DNA from: Streptomyces sp. NBC_00224
GTDB lineage: Bacteria > Actinomycetota > Actinomycetes > Streptomycetales > Streptomycetaceae
NCBI RefSeq assembly: GCF_041435195.1
Contig: NZ_CP108106.1
Span: forward strand, 1,798,001 to 1,862,000
Length of the DNA: 64,000 nucleotides
Reading direction: 5' to 3'
A model generated the notes under the pieces. It ran no database searches and had not been told where the DNA came from. It saw nothing but the letters and a program-made list of their open reading frames with translations. Position numbers and translations under genes: made by a program. Shown piece after piece: positions 1-8,342 of this stretch (within the stretch, counting starts at the first letter, position 1; each line of letters starts with the position of its first letter).

Positions 1-309
1 CCGTCCCGGCTGCGGATGTTCAGCGTCCACTTCACCCCCGGCGCCCACACCGCCTGGCACCGCCACCCGCACGGCCAGGTCCTCCACGTGACCGAGGGCG
101 AGGGCCTGGTGCAGCGCAGGGGCGGCCCCGTCGAGCCGATCCGGGCGGGTGACACCGTCTGGATCGAACCGGACGAATGGCACTGGCACGGCGCCGGGCC
201 GCACACGTTCATGACCCATCTCGCGGTCGTCGAGGCGGCACAGGACGGCACCGCGGTCGACTGGGACCGCCATGTCGCCGCCGACGCCTACCCGTCGTCC
301 ACTGCCTGA
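1..309 (+). CDS. Cupin-domain protein, 5' end outside window
   Basis: The frame is open from base 1, so the start lies upstream; 102 residues are visible. They form a small single-domain cupin. The first motif (HRHPHGQVLHVTEGEG, about residues 20-36) and the second (EPDEWHWHG, about 56-64) supply the His/Glu metal ligands typical of the double-stranded beta-helix. Short cupins of this type often accompany carboxymuconolactone decarboxylases or small-molecule metabolism; the substrate cannot be read from the sequence. The next gene starts 11 bases after the stop, so the two are probably cotranscribed. Confidence 0.8.
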   Translation, partial: PSRLRMFSVHFTPGAHTAWHRHPHGQVLHVTEGEGLVQRRGGPVEPIRAGDTVWIEPDEWHWHGAGPHTFMTHLAVVEAAQDGTAVDWDRHVAADAYPSSTA

Positions 310-319
310 GGAGTACGCC

Positions 320-889
320 GTGCACGCCCTGCAGTACGAGATCACCCTGCCCGCCGACTACGACATGGACATCATCCGCACCCGCGTCGCCACCCGCGGC
401 CATCTCCTCGACGGCTTCCCCGGCCTCGGCCTCAAGGCGTATCTGATCCGCGAGCGCGGCGCGGGCTCGCCGGTGAACGCCTATGCGCCCTTCTACCTCT
501 GGAACACACCCGAGGGCATGAACTCCTTCCTCTGGGGCCCGGGTTTCCAGGGCATCGTGGACGACTTCGGCCGTCCGGAGGTCCAGCACTGGATGGGCCT
601 CTCGTACGAGGAGGGGACGGCGGCCGGGGCCGTACCGGTCTCCGCGACGCGCGAGCGCCTCGCGATACCGGACGGTGTACGGCCCGCCGACTTCGTGGCC
701 GAGCAGCTGGGGCGGGCGGCCGCCCCGGGGACGGTGGCGAGCGCGCTGGCCGTCGACCCCCGCCGCTGGGAGCTGCTGCGCTTCACGCTCTGGGAGCAGG
801 AGGCCCCGCAGGCGCCCGGCGACCGCTTCCAGGTGCTGCACGTGTCGGCGCCGGAGCGCGGCGAGCTGACCCGGGGACGGCACTGGTGA
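320..889 (+). CDS. DUF4865 family protein
   Basis: A 189-residue protein of the DUF4865 type, recognised by the N-terminal VHALQYEITLPADYDMDIIR, the central PVNAYAPFYLWNTPEGMNSF stretch and the QHWMGLSYEEG segment. The GTG at 320 is chosen because GAGGAG lies 6 bases upstream; a longer frame back to 272 has no ribosome site and would overlap the cupin gene. No signal peptide or membrane segment is seen. The family has no proven function; I infer a soluble enzyme or ligand-binding role linked to its cupin and phosphotriesterase-like neighbours. Its stop overlaps the next start (GTGA). Confidence 0.82.
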   Translation: MHALQYEITLPADYDMDIIRTRVATRGHLLDGFPGLGLKAYLIRERGAGSPVNAYAPFYLWNTPEGMNSFLWGPGFQGIVDDFGRPEVQHWMGLSYEEGTAAGAVPVSATRERLAIPDGVRPADFVAEQLGRAAAPGTVASALAVDPRRWELLRFTLWEQEAPQAPGDRFQVLHVSAPERGELTRGRHW

Positions 890-1785
890 GCGGGCTGCCC
901 GTCGTCCGTACCGTGACCGGCGATGTGCCCGCCGACCGGCTCGGCGTGGTGGACGCGCACGACCATCTCTTCATCCGCAGCCCGCTGTTGCCGGGCCAGG
1001 AGCTCGACGACGCCGGGCAAGCGGCCGCCCGGCTCGGTGCCTTCCATGATCTCGGGGGCGGCACGGTGGTGCAGTGGACCCCGTACGGAATGGGCCGCCG
1101 GGCCGACCGACTGGCCGCGCTCTCACGGGAGTCGGGCGTCCACGTCGTGGCCGCCACCGGGCTGCACCAGGCGACCCATTACCCGCCCGAACTGCTCGAC
1201 TCCGTACGCGACTCGCTCGCCGAGTTGTTCGTGCGCGAGATCACCGAGGGCGTGGCGGGCGGCGGTGGAGTGCGGGCCGGGCTGATCAAGGTCGCCGGGG
1301 GCTTCCACGGGCTCGACGCGCACGCCCGGCTGACGATGCGCGCGGCCGCCGAGGCCCATCACCGCACGGGCGCGGCCGTCGCGGTGCACCTGGAGCTCGG
1401 GACCGGAGCCCTCGACGTGCTCGACCTGCTCTGCGGGGAGCTGGGGGTCGCGCCGGACCGGGTGATCCTCGGCCACCTCAACCGCTCCCCCGACTCCGCC
1501 GTCCACCGGCAGGCCGCCGCCGCGGGCGCCTATCTGGGCTTCGACGGGCCGTCCCGGGCCAACCACGCCACCGACTGGCGGATGCCGGAGGCTCTCAAGG
1601 CGCTCGCCGACGCCGGGTTCGCGGACCGACTGCTGCTGGGCGGGGACACGGTGACCCCGGACACACCGGGCATGCCGTACCTGCTGCGCCGGGTGCGGCC
1701 CGGACTCGAACTCGCCCTGGGCGAAGAGCTGGTGGAGCGGATCCTGGTGGGGAATCCGCCGGGGGCGTTCGCGCTGCGCCGTTAG
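886..1785 (+). CDS. Phosphotriesterase-family metal hydrolase
   Basis: A 299-residue amidohydrolase-superfamily protein of the phosphotriesterase (PTE/PHP) family. The binuclear metal site is visible: HxH in DAHDHLF (about residues 24-28), the Lys of GLIKVAGGF (about 140) that is carbamylated in the family, His in AVHLELG and ILGHLN, and the Asp of LLLGGDT near the C-terminus. Members hydrolyse lactones or phosphotriesters; the physiological substrate here is unknown, and a lactonase is as likely as a phosphotriesterase. The GTG start overlaps the preceding stop by four bases, so translation is probably coupled to the DUF4865 gene. Confidence 0.88.
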   Translation: MSGLPVVRTVTGDVPADRLGVVDAHDHLFIRSPLLPGQELDDAGQAAARLGAFHDLGGGTVVQWTPYGMGRRADRLAALSRESGVHVVAATGLHQATHYPPELLDSVRDSLAELFVREITEGVAGGGGVRAGLIKVAGGFHGLDAHARLTMRAAAEAHHRTGAAVAVHLELGTGALDVLDLLCGELGVAPDRVILGHLNRSPDSAVHRQAAAAGAYLGFDGPSRANHATDWRMPEALKALADAGFADRLLLGGDTVTPDTPGMPYLLRRVRPGLELALGEELVERILVGNPPGAFALRR

Positions 1786-1817
1786 GGCCCGGCGGTCGGC
1801 GTTGGACTGACGGCCCG

Positions 1818-3032
1818 TCAGCCCAGCGCCGCCAACGGGTCGTCGAGCACCGGCTGCCACGCCAGCTCGGCCGCGCCGACCAGGCTGTTGTGGTCGAGCG
1901 AGCACGCGAGGATGGGCACGCCGCCGCTGCGCCCCCACAGGCTGCGGTCGGCGACGACCGCCCGCAGCCGGTCCGGGTCCGCCTCCAGCAGGGCCTTGTG
2001 CAGTCCGCCGAGGATGATCCGGTCGGGGTTGAGGATGTTGACGAGCCCGGCCAACCCCAGGCCCAGGCGGTCGATGAGCTCCTGCGCGGCCCCCCGTACG
2101 GCCACGTCCTCGTACTCCGTGCGCAGCAGCTCGCGGGACTGCTCCAGGAGCGAGACCTCGGGGCCCGGGTCGCGGCCCGCCGCCACCAGGAAGGCGAGCG
2201 GGTCGGTCTCCACGTCCAGGCAGCCCCGGCCGCCGCAGTAGCAGGGGCGGCCCTCGGGGCTGACGGTGAGGTGGCCGACCTCCAGGGCGAGGCCCGAACT
2301 CCCGGTGTGCAGACGGCCGTCGAGGACGAGGGCGCCGCCGACGCCCCGGTGCCCGGTGGCCACGCAGAGCAGGTGCTGCGCACCGCGCCCGGCGCCGTGG
2401 CGGTGCTCGGCGAGGGCGGCGAGGTTGACGTCGTTGCCGGTGAAGGCGGGACCCTCGATGCCCGCGGCCCGTACCCGCTCGGCGAAGATCTCGCGCACCG
2501 GGGCGCCCGCGGGCCAGGCCAGGTGCAGCGGGTTCAGCGCGGTGCCGTCCGGCTCGGCGACGGCCGACGGCACGGCCAGGCCCGCGCCGACGCAGCGCAG
2601 CCCGCTGCCGCGCAGGAGTTCGGCGCCCGCCTCGACGACCTCGCCCAGCACCTGCGCCGGGTCGGCGGAGACGGTGACGCAGCCGGGTGCGGTGGCGACC
2701 GTCCGGCCGCCCAGGCCCACCAGTGCGGCGCGGAATCCATCGGCGTGCACCTGGGCGGCGAGGGCGACGGGGCCCGAGTCGTTGACCGCGAGGCGGTGCG
2801 AGGGGCGGCCCTGGGAACCGGCGGCGGCGCCGGGGCGGGAGTCGACCTGGATGAGGCCGAGCGCTTCGAGTTCGGCGGCGACCGCTCCGGCCGTGGCCCG
2901 GGTGACGCCCAGCTCGGCGGTGAGGACGGCGCGGGTGGGCGCGCGGCCGGTGTGGACCAGTTCGAGCGCGGGGCCGAGTGCCCCACGGCCCCTGTCCAGC
3001 CTCGTCTTGGTGTGCGTCGCCTTGCCGTTCAT
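1818..3032 (-). CDS. ROK-family transcriptional regulator
   Basis: A 404-residue ROK protein with an N-terminal winged helix (PTRAVLTAELGVTRATAGAV, about residues 32-51), marking a repressor rather than a free sugar kinase. The ROK body carries the zinc motif CYCGGRGCLDVE (about 248-259). ROK repressors usually sense a sugar and control an adjacent transporter. Here the divergent neighbour is an MFS exporter/importer starting at 3184, so local control of that gene and of itself is likely. The gene converges on the phosphotriesterase-like gene, with 32 bases between the stops. Confidence 0.87.
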   Translation of the reverse strand: MNGKATHTKTRLDRGRGALGPALELVHTGRAPTRAVLTAELGVTRATAGAVAAELEALGLIQVDSRPGAAAGSQGRPSHRLAVNDSGPVALAAQVHADGFRAALVGLGGRTVATAPGCVTVSADPAQVLGEVVEAGAELLRGSGLRCVGAGLAVPSAVAEPDGTALNPLHLAWPAGAPVREIFAERVRAAGIEGPAFTGNDVNLAALAEHRHGAGRGAQHLLCVATGHRGVGGALVLDGRLHTGSSGLALEVGHLTVSPEGRPCYCGGRGCLDVETDPLAFLVAAGRDPGPEVSLLEQSRELLRTEYEDVAVRGAAQELIDRLGLGLAGLVNILNPDRIILGGLHKALLEADPDRLRAVVADRSLWGRSGGVPILACSLDHNSLVGAAELAWQPVLDDPLAALG

Positions 3033-3147
3033 GGGGGCGAGTCTCCCATGATCCAGGACGGAGGCATTCCCTCCGTCGGCGGCCCCCGTTCACTCGCCGC
3101 TCACCCGCCCGGTCGTCGCGCGGGCCGGCGGCTGGGGGATCAACGGG

Positions 3148-3201
3148 TTGTCCGCAGGGGCCGTCGACCCCTATTCTGAGTTTGTGCCGCTACTAAACAA
3201 A
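3148..3201 (+). promoter_or_regulatory. Leaderless promoter and dyad for the MFS gene
   Basis: TTGTCC (3148-3153), an 18-base spacer and TATTCT (3172-3177) form a plausible vegetative promoter. The predicted start point falls at about 3184, exactly on the GTG used here as the start of the MFS gene. The arms TTTGT (3181-3185) and ACAAA (3197-3201) form an inverted repeat over the start point and could be the operator of the divergent ROK repressor. This is inference from position and pattern only. Confidence 0.45.
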
Positions 3202-4395
3202 GTACGGACGGCCCTTCCGGCAGGATCCGGCGCGCACACCGCCGCGCCCTCCTTGCTCCGCCTCCGCACCGCCCTGACCGTGTTCTTCGCCCTCGACGGA
3301 TTCCTCTTCGCCGGCTGGGTGGTCCGCATCCCGGCCATCAAGCAGCAGACCGGTGCCTCGGCCGGTGACCTCGGCCTCGCCCTGCTAGGCGTCTCGGCGG
3401 GCGCCGTGGTGACCATGGTGCTCACCGGCCGGCTCTGCCGGCGCTTCGGCAGCCACCCCGTGACCGTGGCCTGCGCCGCGCTGATGGCGCTGGCCATCGC
3501 CCTGCCCCCGCAGACCCATTCGGCGCTCGCCCTGGGAGCGGTCCTGCTGCTCTTCGGCGCCGCGTACGGCGGGATCAACGTGGCCATGAACAGCGCGGCC
3601 GTCGATCTGGTCGCCGCCCTGCGGCGCCCGGTGATGCCCAGCTTCCACGCCGCGTTCAGCCTCGGCGGGATGCTCGGCGCGGGCGTCGGCGCGCTGGTCG
3701 CGGGCGGCCTCTCCCCCACCGCGCACCTGCTCGCGCTGACCGGGTTCGGCCTGCTGGTGACCGCCCTCGCGGGACCGGCCCTGCTGCGCCACCCCGCCCC
3801 GACGCACACCGCGACCCCGCACGCCCAGGGGCGGCGCCTCGACGGACGGGCCCGGCGCCTGGTGCTCCTGTTCGGCGTGATCGCCCTGTGCACGGCGTAC
3901 GGGGAAGGGGCCATGGCCGACTGGGGCGCGCTCCACCTGGAGCAGGACCTCGACGCGGCGCCCGGCATCGCCGCCATCGGCTACTCGCTGTTCGCCCTGG
4001 CCATGACGGCCGGCCGACTCAGCGGCACCTTCCTGCTCGAACGCCTGGGCCAGACCCGCGCGCTGGTCGCGGGCGGCATGACGGCCACGGCCGGGATGCT
4101 GCTCGGCGCGCTCGCGCCGACGGTGTGGCTCGCGCTCACCGGTTTCGCGGTGATGGGCCTGGGCCTCGCCAACATCTTCCCGGTCGCGGTGGCCCGCGCG
4201 GGCGCGCTGGCCGGACCCGGCGGGGTCGCCGCCGCCTCGACCCTCGGCTACGGCGGCATGCTGCTCGGCCCGCCCGCGATCGGCTTCGTGACCCAGTGGT
4301 CCTCCCTGCCGGTCGCCCTGACGACGGTGGCCGCACTGTCGGCGGCGGCGGCCGTGATCTCGTACGCCTCGCGGCATGCGACGGCGGGGGCGTGA
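3184..4395 (+). CDS. MFS transporter, 12 membrane segments
   Basis: A 403-residue major facilitator with about 12 hydrophobic segments and typical loop motifs such as GRLCRRFG between segments 2 and 3 and GRLSGTF in the second half. It resembles the fucose-permease/YbjJ-like branch that often sits beside sugar-sensing repressors. The GTG at 3184 is chosen because a promoter places the transcript start there; an in-frame TTG at 3148 would lie inside that promoter. The substrate is unknown. Control by the divergent ROK regulator is likely. Confidence 0.85.
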   Translation: MPLLNKVRTALPAGSGAHTAAPSLLRLRTALTVFFALDGFLFAGWVVRIPAIKQQTGASAGDLGLALLGVSAGAVVTMVLTGRLCRRFGSHPVTVACAALMALAIALPPQTHSALALGAVLLLFGAAYGGINVAMNSAAVDLVAALRRPVMPSFHAAFSLGGMLGAGVGALVAGGLSPTAHLLALTGFGLLVTALAGPALLRHPAPTHTATPHAQGRRLDGRARRLVLLFGVIALCTAYGEGAMADWGALHLEQDLDAAPGIAAIGYSLFALAMTAGRLSGTFLLERLGQTRALVAGGMTATAGMLLGALAPTVWLALTGFAVMGLGLANIFPVAVARAGALAGPGGVAAASTLGYGGMLLGPPAIGFVTQWSSLPVALTTVAALSAAAAVISYASRHATAGA

Positions 4396-4552
4396 CGGCC
4401 CGGCCACACCGGCGCCGGCGCCATGCGATGACGGGCCGACGCGCCCGCGGACTACCTGCTGACCGGCCCCGCCAGGCCAGGGACGCCGGCGCCCGCCCGC
4501 GGGCGTGACCGGGCGCACATGGACAGCATCACCACCCCGCCCGCACCGCTGG

Positions 4553-4558
4553 CAGAAT
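4553..4558 (+). promoter_or_regulatory. -10 box for leaderless isomerase gene
   Basis: CAGAAT ends 6 bases before the ATG at 4565, the spacing expected for a leaderless transcript. No convincing -35 hexamer is visible. Confidence 0.35.
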
Positions 4559-4564
4559 CCCGAC

Positions 4565-5308
4565 ATGGACACCGCTGAACTCATCAACGCCCTCGACCGC
4601 GAGGGCCGGTTGCTGGCCGAGGCCGCCGGCACGGCGGGCCCCGACGCCCCCGTGCCGACGTGCCCCGGCTGGCAGGTGCGGGATCTGCTGCGGCACACCG
4701 GGACGGTGCACCGCTGGGCGACCGCGTACATCACCGAGGGCCACACCGCCTTCCACCCCAGCGGTGAGGAGCCCGACCTGGACGGCGACGGACTCCTCGA
4801 CTGGTTCCGCGAGGGCCACCGGGCGCTCGTCGGCGCGCTGACCGGCGCACCGAAGGACCTGGAGTGCTGGCACTTCCTGCCCGCGCCCTCCCCGCTGGCG
4901 TTCTGGGCCCGCCGCCAGGCGCACGAGACGGCCGTCCACCGGGTGGACGCCGAGTCGGCCCGGGGCGGCCACGCCACCGCGCCGGAGCCGGAGTTCGCCG
5001 TCGACGGCATCGACGAGCTGCTCCGCGCCTTCCACGCCCGGGAGCAGAGCCGGGTGCGGACACAGACGCCGCGCACCCTTCGCGTACGGACGACGGACAC
5101 GGACGCGGTGTGGACCGTGCACCTGTCGGACGGGGTGCCGCGCACGGTCCAGGACGACGACGGCCCCGCCGACTGCGAGCTGAGCGGCTCCGCGCACGAG
5201 CTGTATCTGACGCTGTGGAACCGACGGCCGCTCTCGTCCGTTGCTCTTGCGGGCGACGCGTCGCTCGCCGAACTGTGGCAGGCGAATTCGGCCATCACCT
5301 GGAAGTAG
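4565..5308 (+). CDS. Maleylpyruvate isomerase-family (DinB-like) protein
   Basis: A 247-residue protein with the mycothiol-dependent maleylpyruvate isomerase N-terminal four-helix domain (VPTCPGWQVRDLLRHTGTVH, about residues 29-48) and a C-terminal lobe with the HETAVHRVDAE segment. The His residues of these motifs are the family's divalent-metal ligands. Such proteins use or detoxify with mycothiol, the actinobacterial thiol; the substrate is not known. The ATG at 4565 is preferred to an upstream in-frame start because a -10 box lies just ahead of it. It stands alone, with no clear operon partner. Confidence 0.82.
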   Translation: MDTAELINALDREGRLLAEAAGTAGPDAPVPTCPGWQVRDLLRHTGTVHRWATAYITEGHTAFHPSGEEPDLDGDGLLDWFREGHRALVGALTGAPKDLECWHFLPAPSPLAFWARRQAHETAVHRVDAESARGGHATAPEPEFAVDGIDELLRAFHAREQSRVRTQTPRTLRVRTTDTDAVWTVHLSDGVPRTVQDDDGPADCELSGSAHELYLTLWNRRPLSSVALAGDASLAELWQANSAITWK

Positions 5309-5379
5309 CCCAGGGACGGTCCGCACGGGTCACGGCACGCACGGCCGCGACCCCGCCGCCGTTAGCCGTACCGCCGACG

Positions 5380-5781
5380 TTACGAGGGCCGGTCCGCCAG
5401 CATCCGGGAGAGCACCGCGCGTTGCAGCGGTCGCACCTCCGCGTGGCGCGCCCGGCCCTTGTCCGTGATCATGACCCGGACGCCCCGCCGGTCCTCGCTG
5501 CACATCCCGCGGGTGACCAGGTCCTCCTTCTCCAGCCTGCCGATCAGACGGGAGAGGGCGCTCTGGCTCAGATGGACGCGTGAGGCGAGCTCCTGGACGC
5601 GGTACGCCGTACCGCCGTCCTCCGCACGCCCCTCCACGAGCACGTCGAGCACCTCGAAGTCGCTCGCTCCGATGCCGTACTGATGCAGCTCGCGATCGAG
5701 CTCGCACGTCGTGCGCGCATGCACCGCGAGGATGCCGCGCCACTCGTCCACGAGCATGCGCTCGGACTTCTTGGCCGCCAT
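5380..5781 (-). CDS. MarR-family regulator
   Basis: A 133-residue MarR/SlyA winged-helix protein. The recognition region (VHLSQSALSRLIGRLEKEDLVTR, about residues 73-95) and the wing with DRRGVRVMITDKG (about 101-113) are clear. It is divergent from the DHA2-type exporter at 5869, and the 87 bases between them hold a strong dyad. By family precedent it represses the exporter and itself and releases when a small aromatic or drug-like ligand binds. Its own -10 may be TAACGT just upstream of the ATG, which would make it leaderless as well. Confidence 0.9.
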   Translation of the reverse strand: MAAKKSERMLVDEWRGILAVHARTTCELDRELHQYGIGASDFEVLDVLVEGRAEDGGTAYRVQELASRVHLSQSALSRLIGRLEKEDLVTRGMCSEDRRGVRVMITDKGRARHAEVRPLQRAVLSRMLADRPS

Positions 5782-5827
5782 GGCCGCACGTTAGCAGAGA
5801 AGTCGCTCTTTGTTGCACTGTAATTAA

Positions 5828-5861
5828 ATGCACTTGCACTCGATGCATGTGCATGTAGTCT
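5828..5861 (+). promoter_or_regulatory. MarR operator overlapping exporter promoter
   Basis: ATGCACTTGCA (5828-5838) and TGCATGTGCAT (5844-5854) are an inverted repeat of 11 bases with one mismatch and a 5-base centre. The dyad covers a candidate -35 (TTGCAC, 5834-5839) and lies just ahead of TAGTCT (5856-5861), the -10 of a leaderless exporter transcript starting near 5869. A similar half site (TTGCACT) lies at about 5813 on the side of the MarR gene. Confidence 0.65.
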
Positions 5862-5868
5862 GCTCCGC

Positions 5869-7356
5869 ATGACCTCTCCGCTCAACGTCCCGTCCAGCCA
5901 AGAGCGTTGGAGCCCCCGGCTGTGGGGCACCCTGCTGGTGCTCTGCGCCGCGATGTTCCTCGACGCTCTCGACGTCTCCATGGTCGGCGTCGCCCTGCCC
6001 TCGATCGCGACCGATCTGGACCTCACCACCTCGACGCTCCAGTGGATCGTCAGCGGCTACATCCTGGGCTACGGCGGCCTGCTGCTCCTCGGCGGCCGCG
6101 CGGCCGACCTGATGGGCCGCCGTCAGGTGTTCCTCATCGCGCTCGGCGTCTTCGCGCTGGCCTCACTGCTCGGCGGGGTCGTCGACTCCGGGCCGCTGCT
6201 GATCGCCAGCCGCTTCATCAAGGGCCTCAGCGCCGCGTTCACCGCGCCCGCCGGTCTCTCGATCATCACCACGACCTTCAAGGAGGGCCCGCAGCGCAAC
6301 CGCGCGCTCTCCATCTACACCACCTGCGCCGCCACCGGCTTCTCCATGGGCCTGGTCCTGTCCGGGCTGCTCACCGAGCTGAGCTGGCGCTGGACCATGC
6401 TGCTCCCGGCGCCGGTCGCCCTGATCGCCCTGGTCGCGGGCCTCAAGCTCATCCCGCACAGCGACCGCCCCGAGGGCAAGCGCCACTACGACGTGCCCGG
6501 CGCCATCACCGGCACCGGCTCGATGCTGCTGCTCGTCTACACCGTCGTCCAGGCGCCCGAGGCCGGCTGGGCCTCCGCCCGTACGCTGCTGTCCTTCCTC
6601 GCCGTCGCCGTCCTGCTCACCCTGTTCGTACGGATCGAGCAGCGCACCGCGAGCCCGCTCGTCCGGCTCGGCGTGCTGCGCTCCGGCACCCAGGTCCGCA
6701 CCCAGCTGGGCGCCGCCGCCTTCTTCGGCTCGTACGTCGGCTTCCAGTTCATGGTCACGCAGTACATGCAGTCGGTGCTCGACTGGACCGCGCTCCAGAC
6801 CGCGCTGGCGTTCCTGCCCGCCGGTGTGCTCGTCGCCCTCTCCTCGACGATGATCGGGTCGGTCGTCGACCGCTTCGGCACCGCGCGCATCCTCGCCATC
6901 GGCTTCGCGGCCCTGGTCCTGGCGTACGCCCTGTTCCTGCGCATCAGCCTCACCCCGCAGTACGCCGCGGTCATCCTGCCGTCGATGCTGCTGCTCGGCG
7001 CGGCCTGCGCGCTCGTCTTCCCCTCGCTCAACATCCAGGCCACCAACGGTGTGGACGACAGCGAGCAGGGCATGGTCTCGGGTCTGCTCAACACCTCGAT
7101 CCAGGTGGGCGGCGCGATCTTCCTGGCCGTGGTGACAGCCGTGATCACCGCGGGCGACCGGGGCGACTCGCCGCAGGACCTGCTCGACAGTTTCCGGCCG
7201 GGTCTGATGGTGGTGACCGGCATCGCGCTCGCCGGTCTCCTCATCACCCTGACCGGGCTGCGTACCAAGACCGACCGGCAGACGCTGGTCGTCGCGGGAT
7301 CGGCCGAGGACGCGGCCGCCACCCAGGAGCCCGCGAAGGTCGCCGTCGGCGACTGA
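5869..7356 (+). CDS. DHA2-family MFS drug exporter, 14 segments
   Basis: A 495-residue MFS protein with about 14 membrane segments. Motif A is seen as GGRAADLMGRRQVF (about residues 74-87) and motif C-like GFSMGLVLSGLLTE follows (about 157-170). The family exports drugs, antibiotics or dyes in exchange for protons. Its divergent MarR regulator and the operator over its promoter suggest ligand-induced efflux. The C-terminal 25 residues are hydrophilic and Ala-rich. A strong hairpin follows the gene at 7377-7407. Confidence 0.9.
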   Translation: MTSPLNVPSSQERWSPRLWGTLLVLCAAMFLDALDVSMVGVALPSIATDLDLTTSTLQWIVSGYILGYGGLLLLGGRAADLMGRRQVFLIALGVFALASLLGGVVDSGPLLIASRFIKGLSAAFTAPAGLSIITTTFKEGPQRNRALSIYTTCAATGFSMGLVLSGLLTELSWRWTMLLPAPVALIALVAGLKLIPHSDRPEGKRHYDVPGAITGTGSMLLLVYTVVQAPEAGWASARTLLSFLAVAVLLTLFVRIEQRTASPLVRLGVLRSGTQVRTQLGAAAFFGSYVGFQFMVTQYMQSVLDWTALQTALAFLPAGVLVALSSTMIGSVVDRFGTARILAIGFAALVLAYALFLRISLTPQYAAVILPSMLLLGAACALVFPSLNIQATNGVDDSEQGMVSGLLNTSIQVGGAIFLAVVTAVITAGDRGDSPQDLLDSFRPGLMVVTGIALAGLLITLTGLRTKTDRQTLVVAGSAEDAAATQEPAKVAVGD

Positions 7357-7376
7357 CGCCTCCTCGGGGGAGGGTG

Positions 7377-7407
7377 CGGCCGACGGGTGCTTCTTGCCCG
7401 TCGGCCG
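7377..7407 (+). terminator. Hairpin terminator after exporter gene
   Basis: CGGCCGACGGG (7377-7387) pairs perfectly with CCCGTCGGCCG (7397-7407) around a 9-base loop, 20 bases after the exporter stop. Confidence 0.7.
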
Positions 7408-7428
7408 TATCTGTGTGGAGACTGCCCC

Positions 7429-7716
7429 ATGGGAAACCGGAGCCAGGGCGAACGCGACGCCCTCACCGTCGAGATCATGTACGCCGTGGTGACCGCGTCG
7501 CTGGCCGCCCTGCTCGCCTTCGGAGCGGTCGCCGGTCCCGTCTTCCTCTTCGAACTGCGCCATCCCGCACGGGGTTTGCTGCTCCTGGCCGGGTCGGCCG
7601 CCGCCGTGCTCGCCTTCGTCAGCAGGACCGTGCACGTCCTGTGGCGCTTCTCGTACGCGGGCGACGACGGCCGCCGTCAGCCGAGCCAGCCGGGCCGCAC
7701 CAGGCCCGACTCATAG
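7429..7716 (+). CDS. DUF6332 small membrane protein
   Basis: A 95-residue protein that matches the Streptomyces DUF6332 family: a short hydrophilic N-terminus (MGNRSQGERDALTVEIMYA), two hydrophobic segments (about residues 16-40 and 46-66), and a charged tail. The function is unknown and an inner-membrane location is inferred. The ATG at 7429 is chosen over an in-frame start at 7387 because the latter lies in the terminator hairpin of the preceding gene. Its last 40 bases overlap the end of the convergent response-regulator gene. Confidence 0.72.
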   Translation: MGNRSQGERDALTVEIMYAVVTASLAALLAFGAVAGPVFLFELRHPARGLLLLAGSAAAVLAFVSRTVHVLWRFSYAGDDGRRQPSQPGRTRPDS

Positions 7717-8342
7717 GCCAGCACCACCAGTTGGGCCCGGTCGCGGGCGCCGAGCTTGACCATGGTGCGGCTCACATGGGTCTTGGCGGTGAGCGGGCTG
7801 ACGACCAGGCGGCGCGCGATCTCCTCGTTGGAGAGCCCGATCCCGACCAGGGCCATCACCTCCCGCTCCCGCTCGGTCAGTTCGCCCAGGCTCTCGGCCG
7901 TGGCCGGTTCCTTGGAGCGGGCGGCGAACTCGGCGATCAGCCGCCGGGTCACCCCGGGCGAGAGCAGCGCGTCCCCGTCCACCACCGCCCGTACCGCCCG
8001 CAGCAGCTCCTCCGGCTCGGTGTCCTTGACCAGGAACCCGGAGGCGCCGGCGCGGATCGCCTCGAAGACGTACTCGTCGAGCTCGAAGGTGGTGAGCATC
8101 ACCACCTTCACGCCCGCCGGCTCCCCGTCGCCGGTGATCCGCCGGGTGGCGGCGAGCCCGTCGAGGACGGGCATGCGGATGTCCATCAGGACGACGTCCG
8201 GCCGCAGTTCGCGCACCAGGCGCACCGCCTCCTCGCCGTCGGCGGCCTCGCCCGCGACCTCGATGTCCGGCTGGGCGTCGAGCAGCGCCCGGAAACCGGC
8301 CCGTACGAGCAACTGGTCGTCGGCGAGCAGTACGCGGATCAC
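7677..8342 (-). CDS. NarL-type response regulator
   Basis: A 221-residue response regulator with an N-terminal receiver domain (acidic pair DD at residues 8-9, phosphoacceptor Asp54 in VLMDIRMP, Thr in MLTTFE, Lys in FLVKDTE) and a C-terminal LuxR/GerE helix-turn-helix (LTEREREVMALVGIGLSNEE). The GTG start overlaps the stop of the upstream histidine kinase gene by four bases, so the pair is translationally coupled. The signal and regulon are not evident from the neighbours. Confidence 0.93.
   Translation of the reverse strand: MIRVLLADDQLLVRAGFRALLDAQPDIEVAGEAADGEEAVRLVRELRPDVVLMDIRMPVLDGLAATRRITGDGEPAGVKVVMLTTFELDEYVFEAIRAGASGFLVKDTEPEELLRAVRAVVDGDALLSPGVTRRLIAEFAARSKEPATAESLGELTEREREVMALVGIGLSNEEIARRLVVSPLTAKTHVSRTMVKLGARDRAQLVVLAYESGLVRPGWLG

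Noticed and set aside
1807..1821. CTGACGG-C-CCGTCAG palindrome between convergent genes as an operator
   Set aside because: It overlaps the ROK stop codon and lies at gene ends; it is a weak terminator at best and too short to call.
1123..3093. Long minus-strand open frame of over 600 codons across the phosphotriesterase and ROK genes
   Set aside because: Composition is Arg/Pro/Gly-rich as expected from antisense reading of GC-rich genes; the ROK gene in another frame has clear domains.
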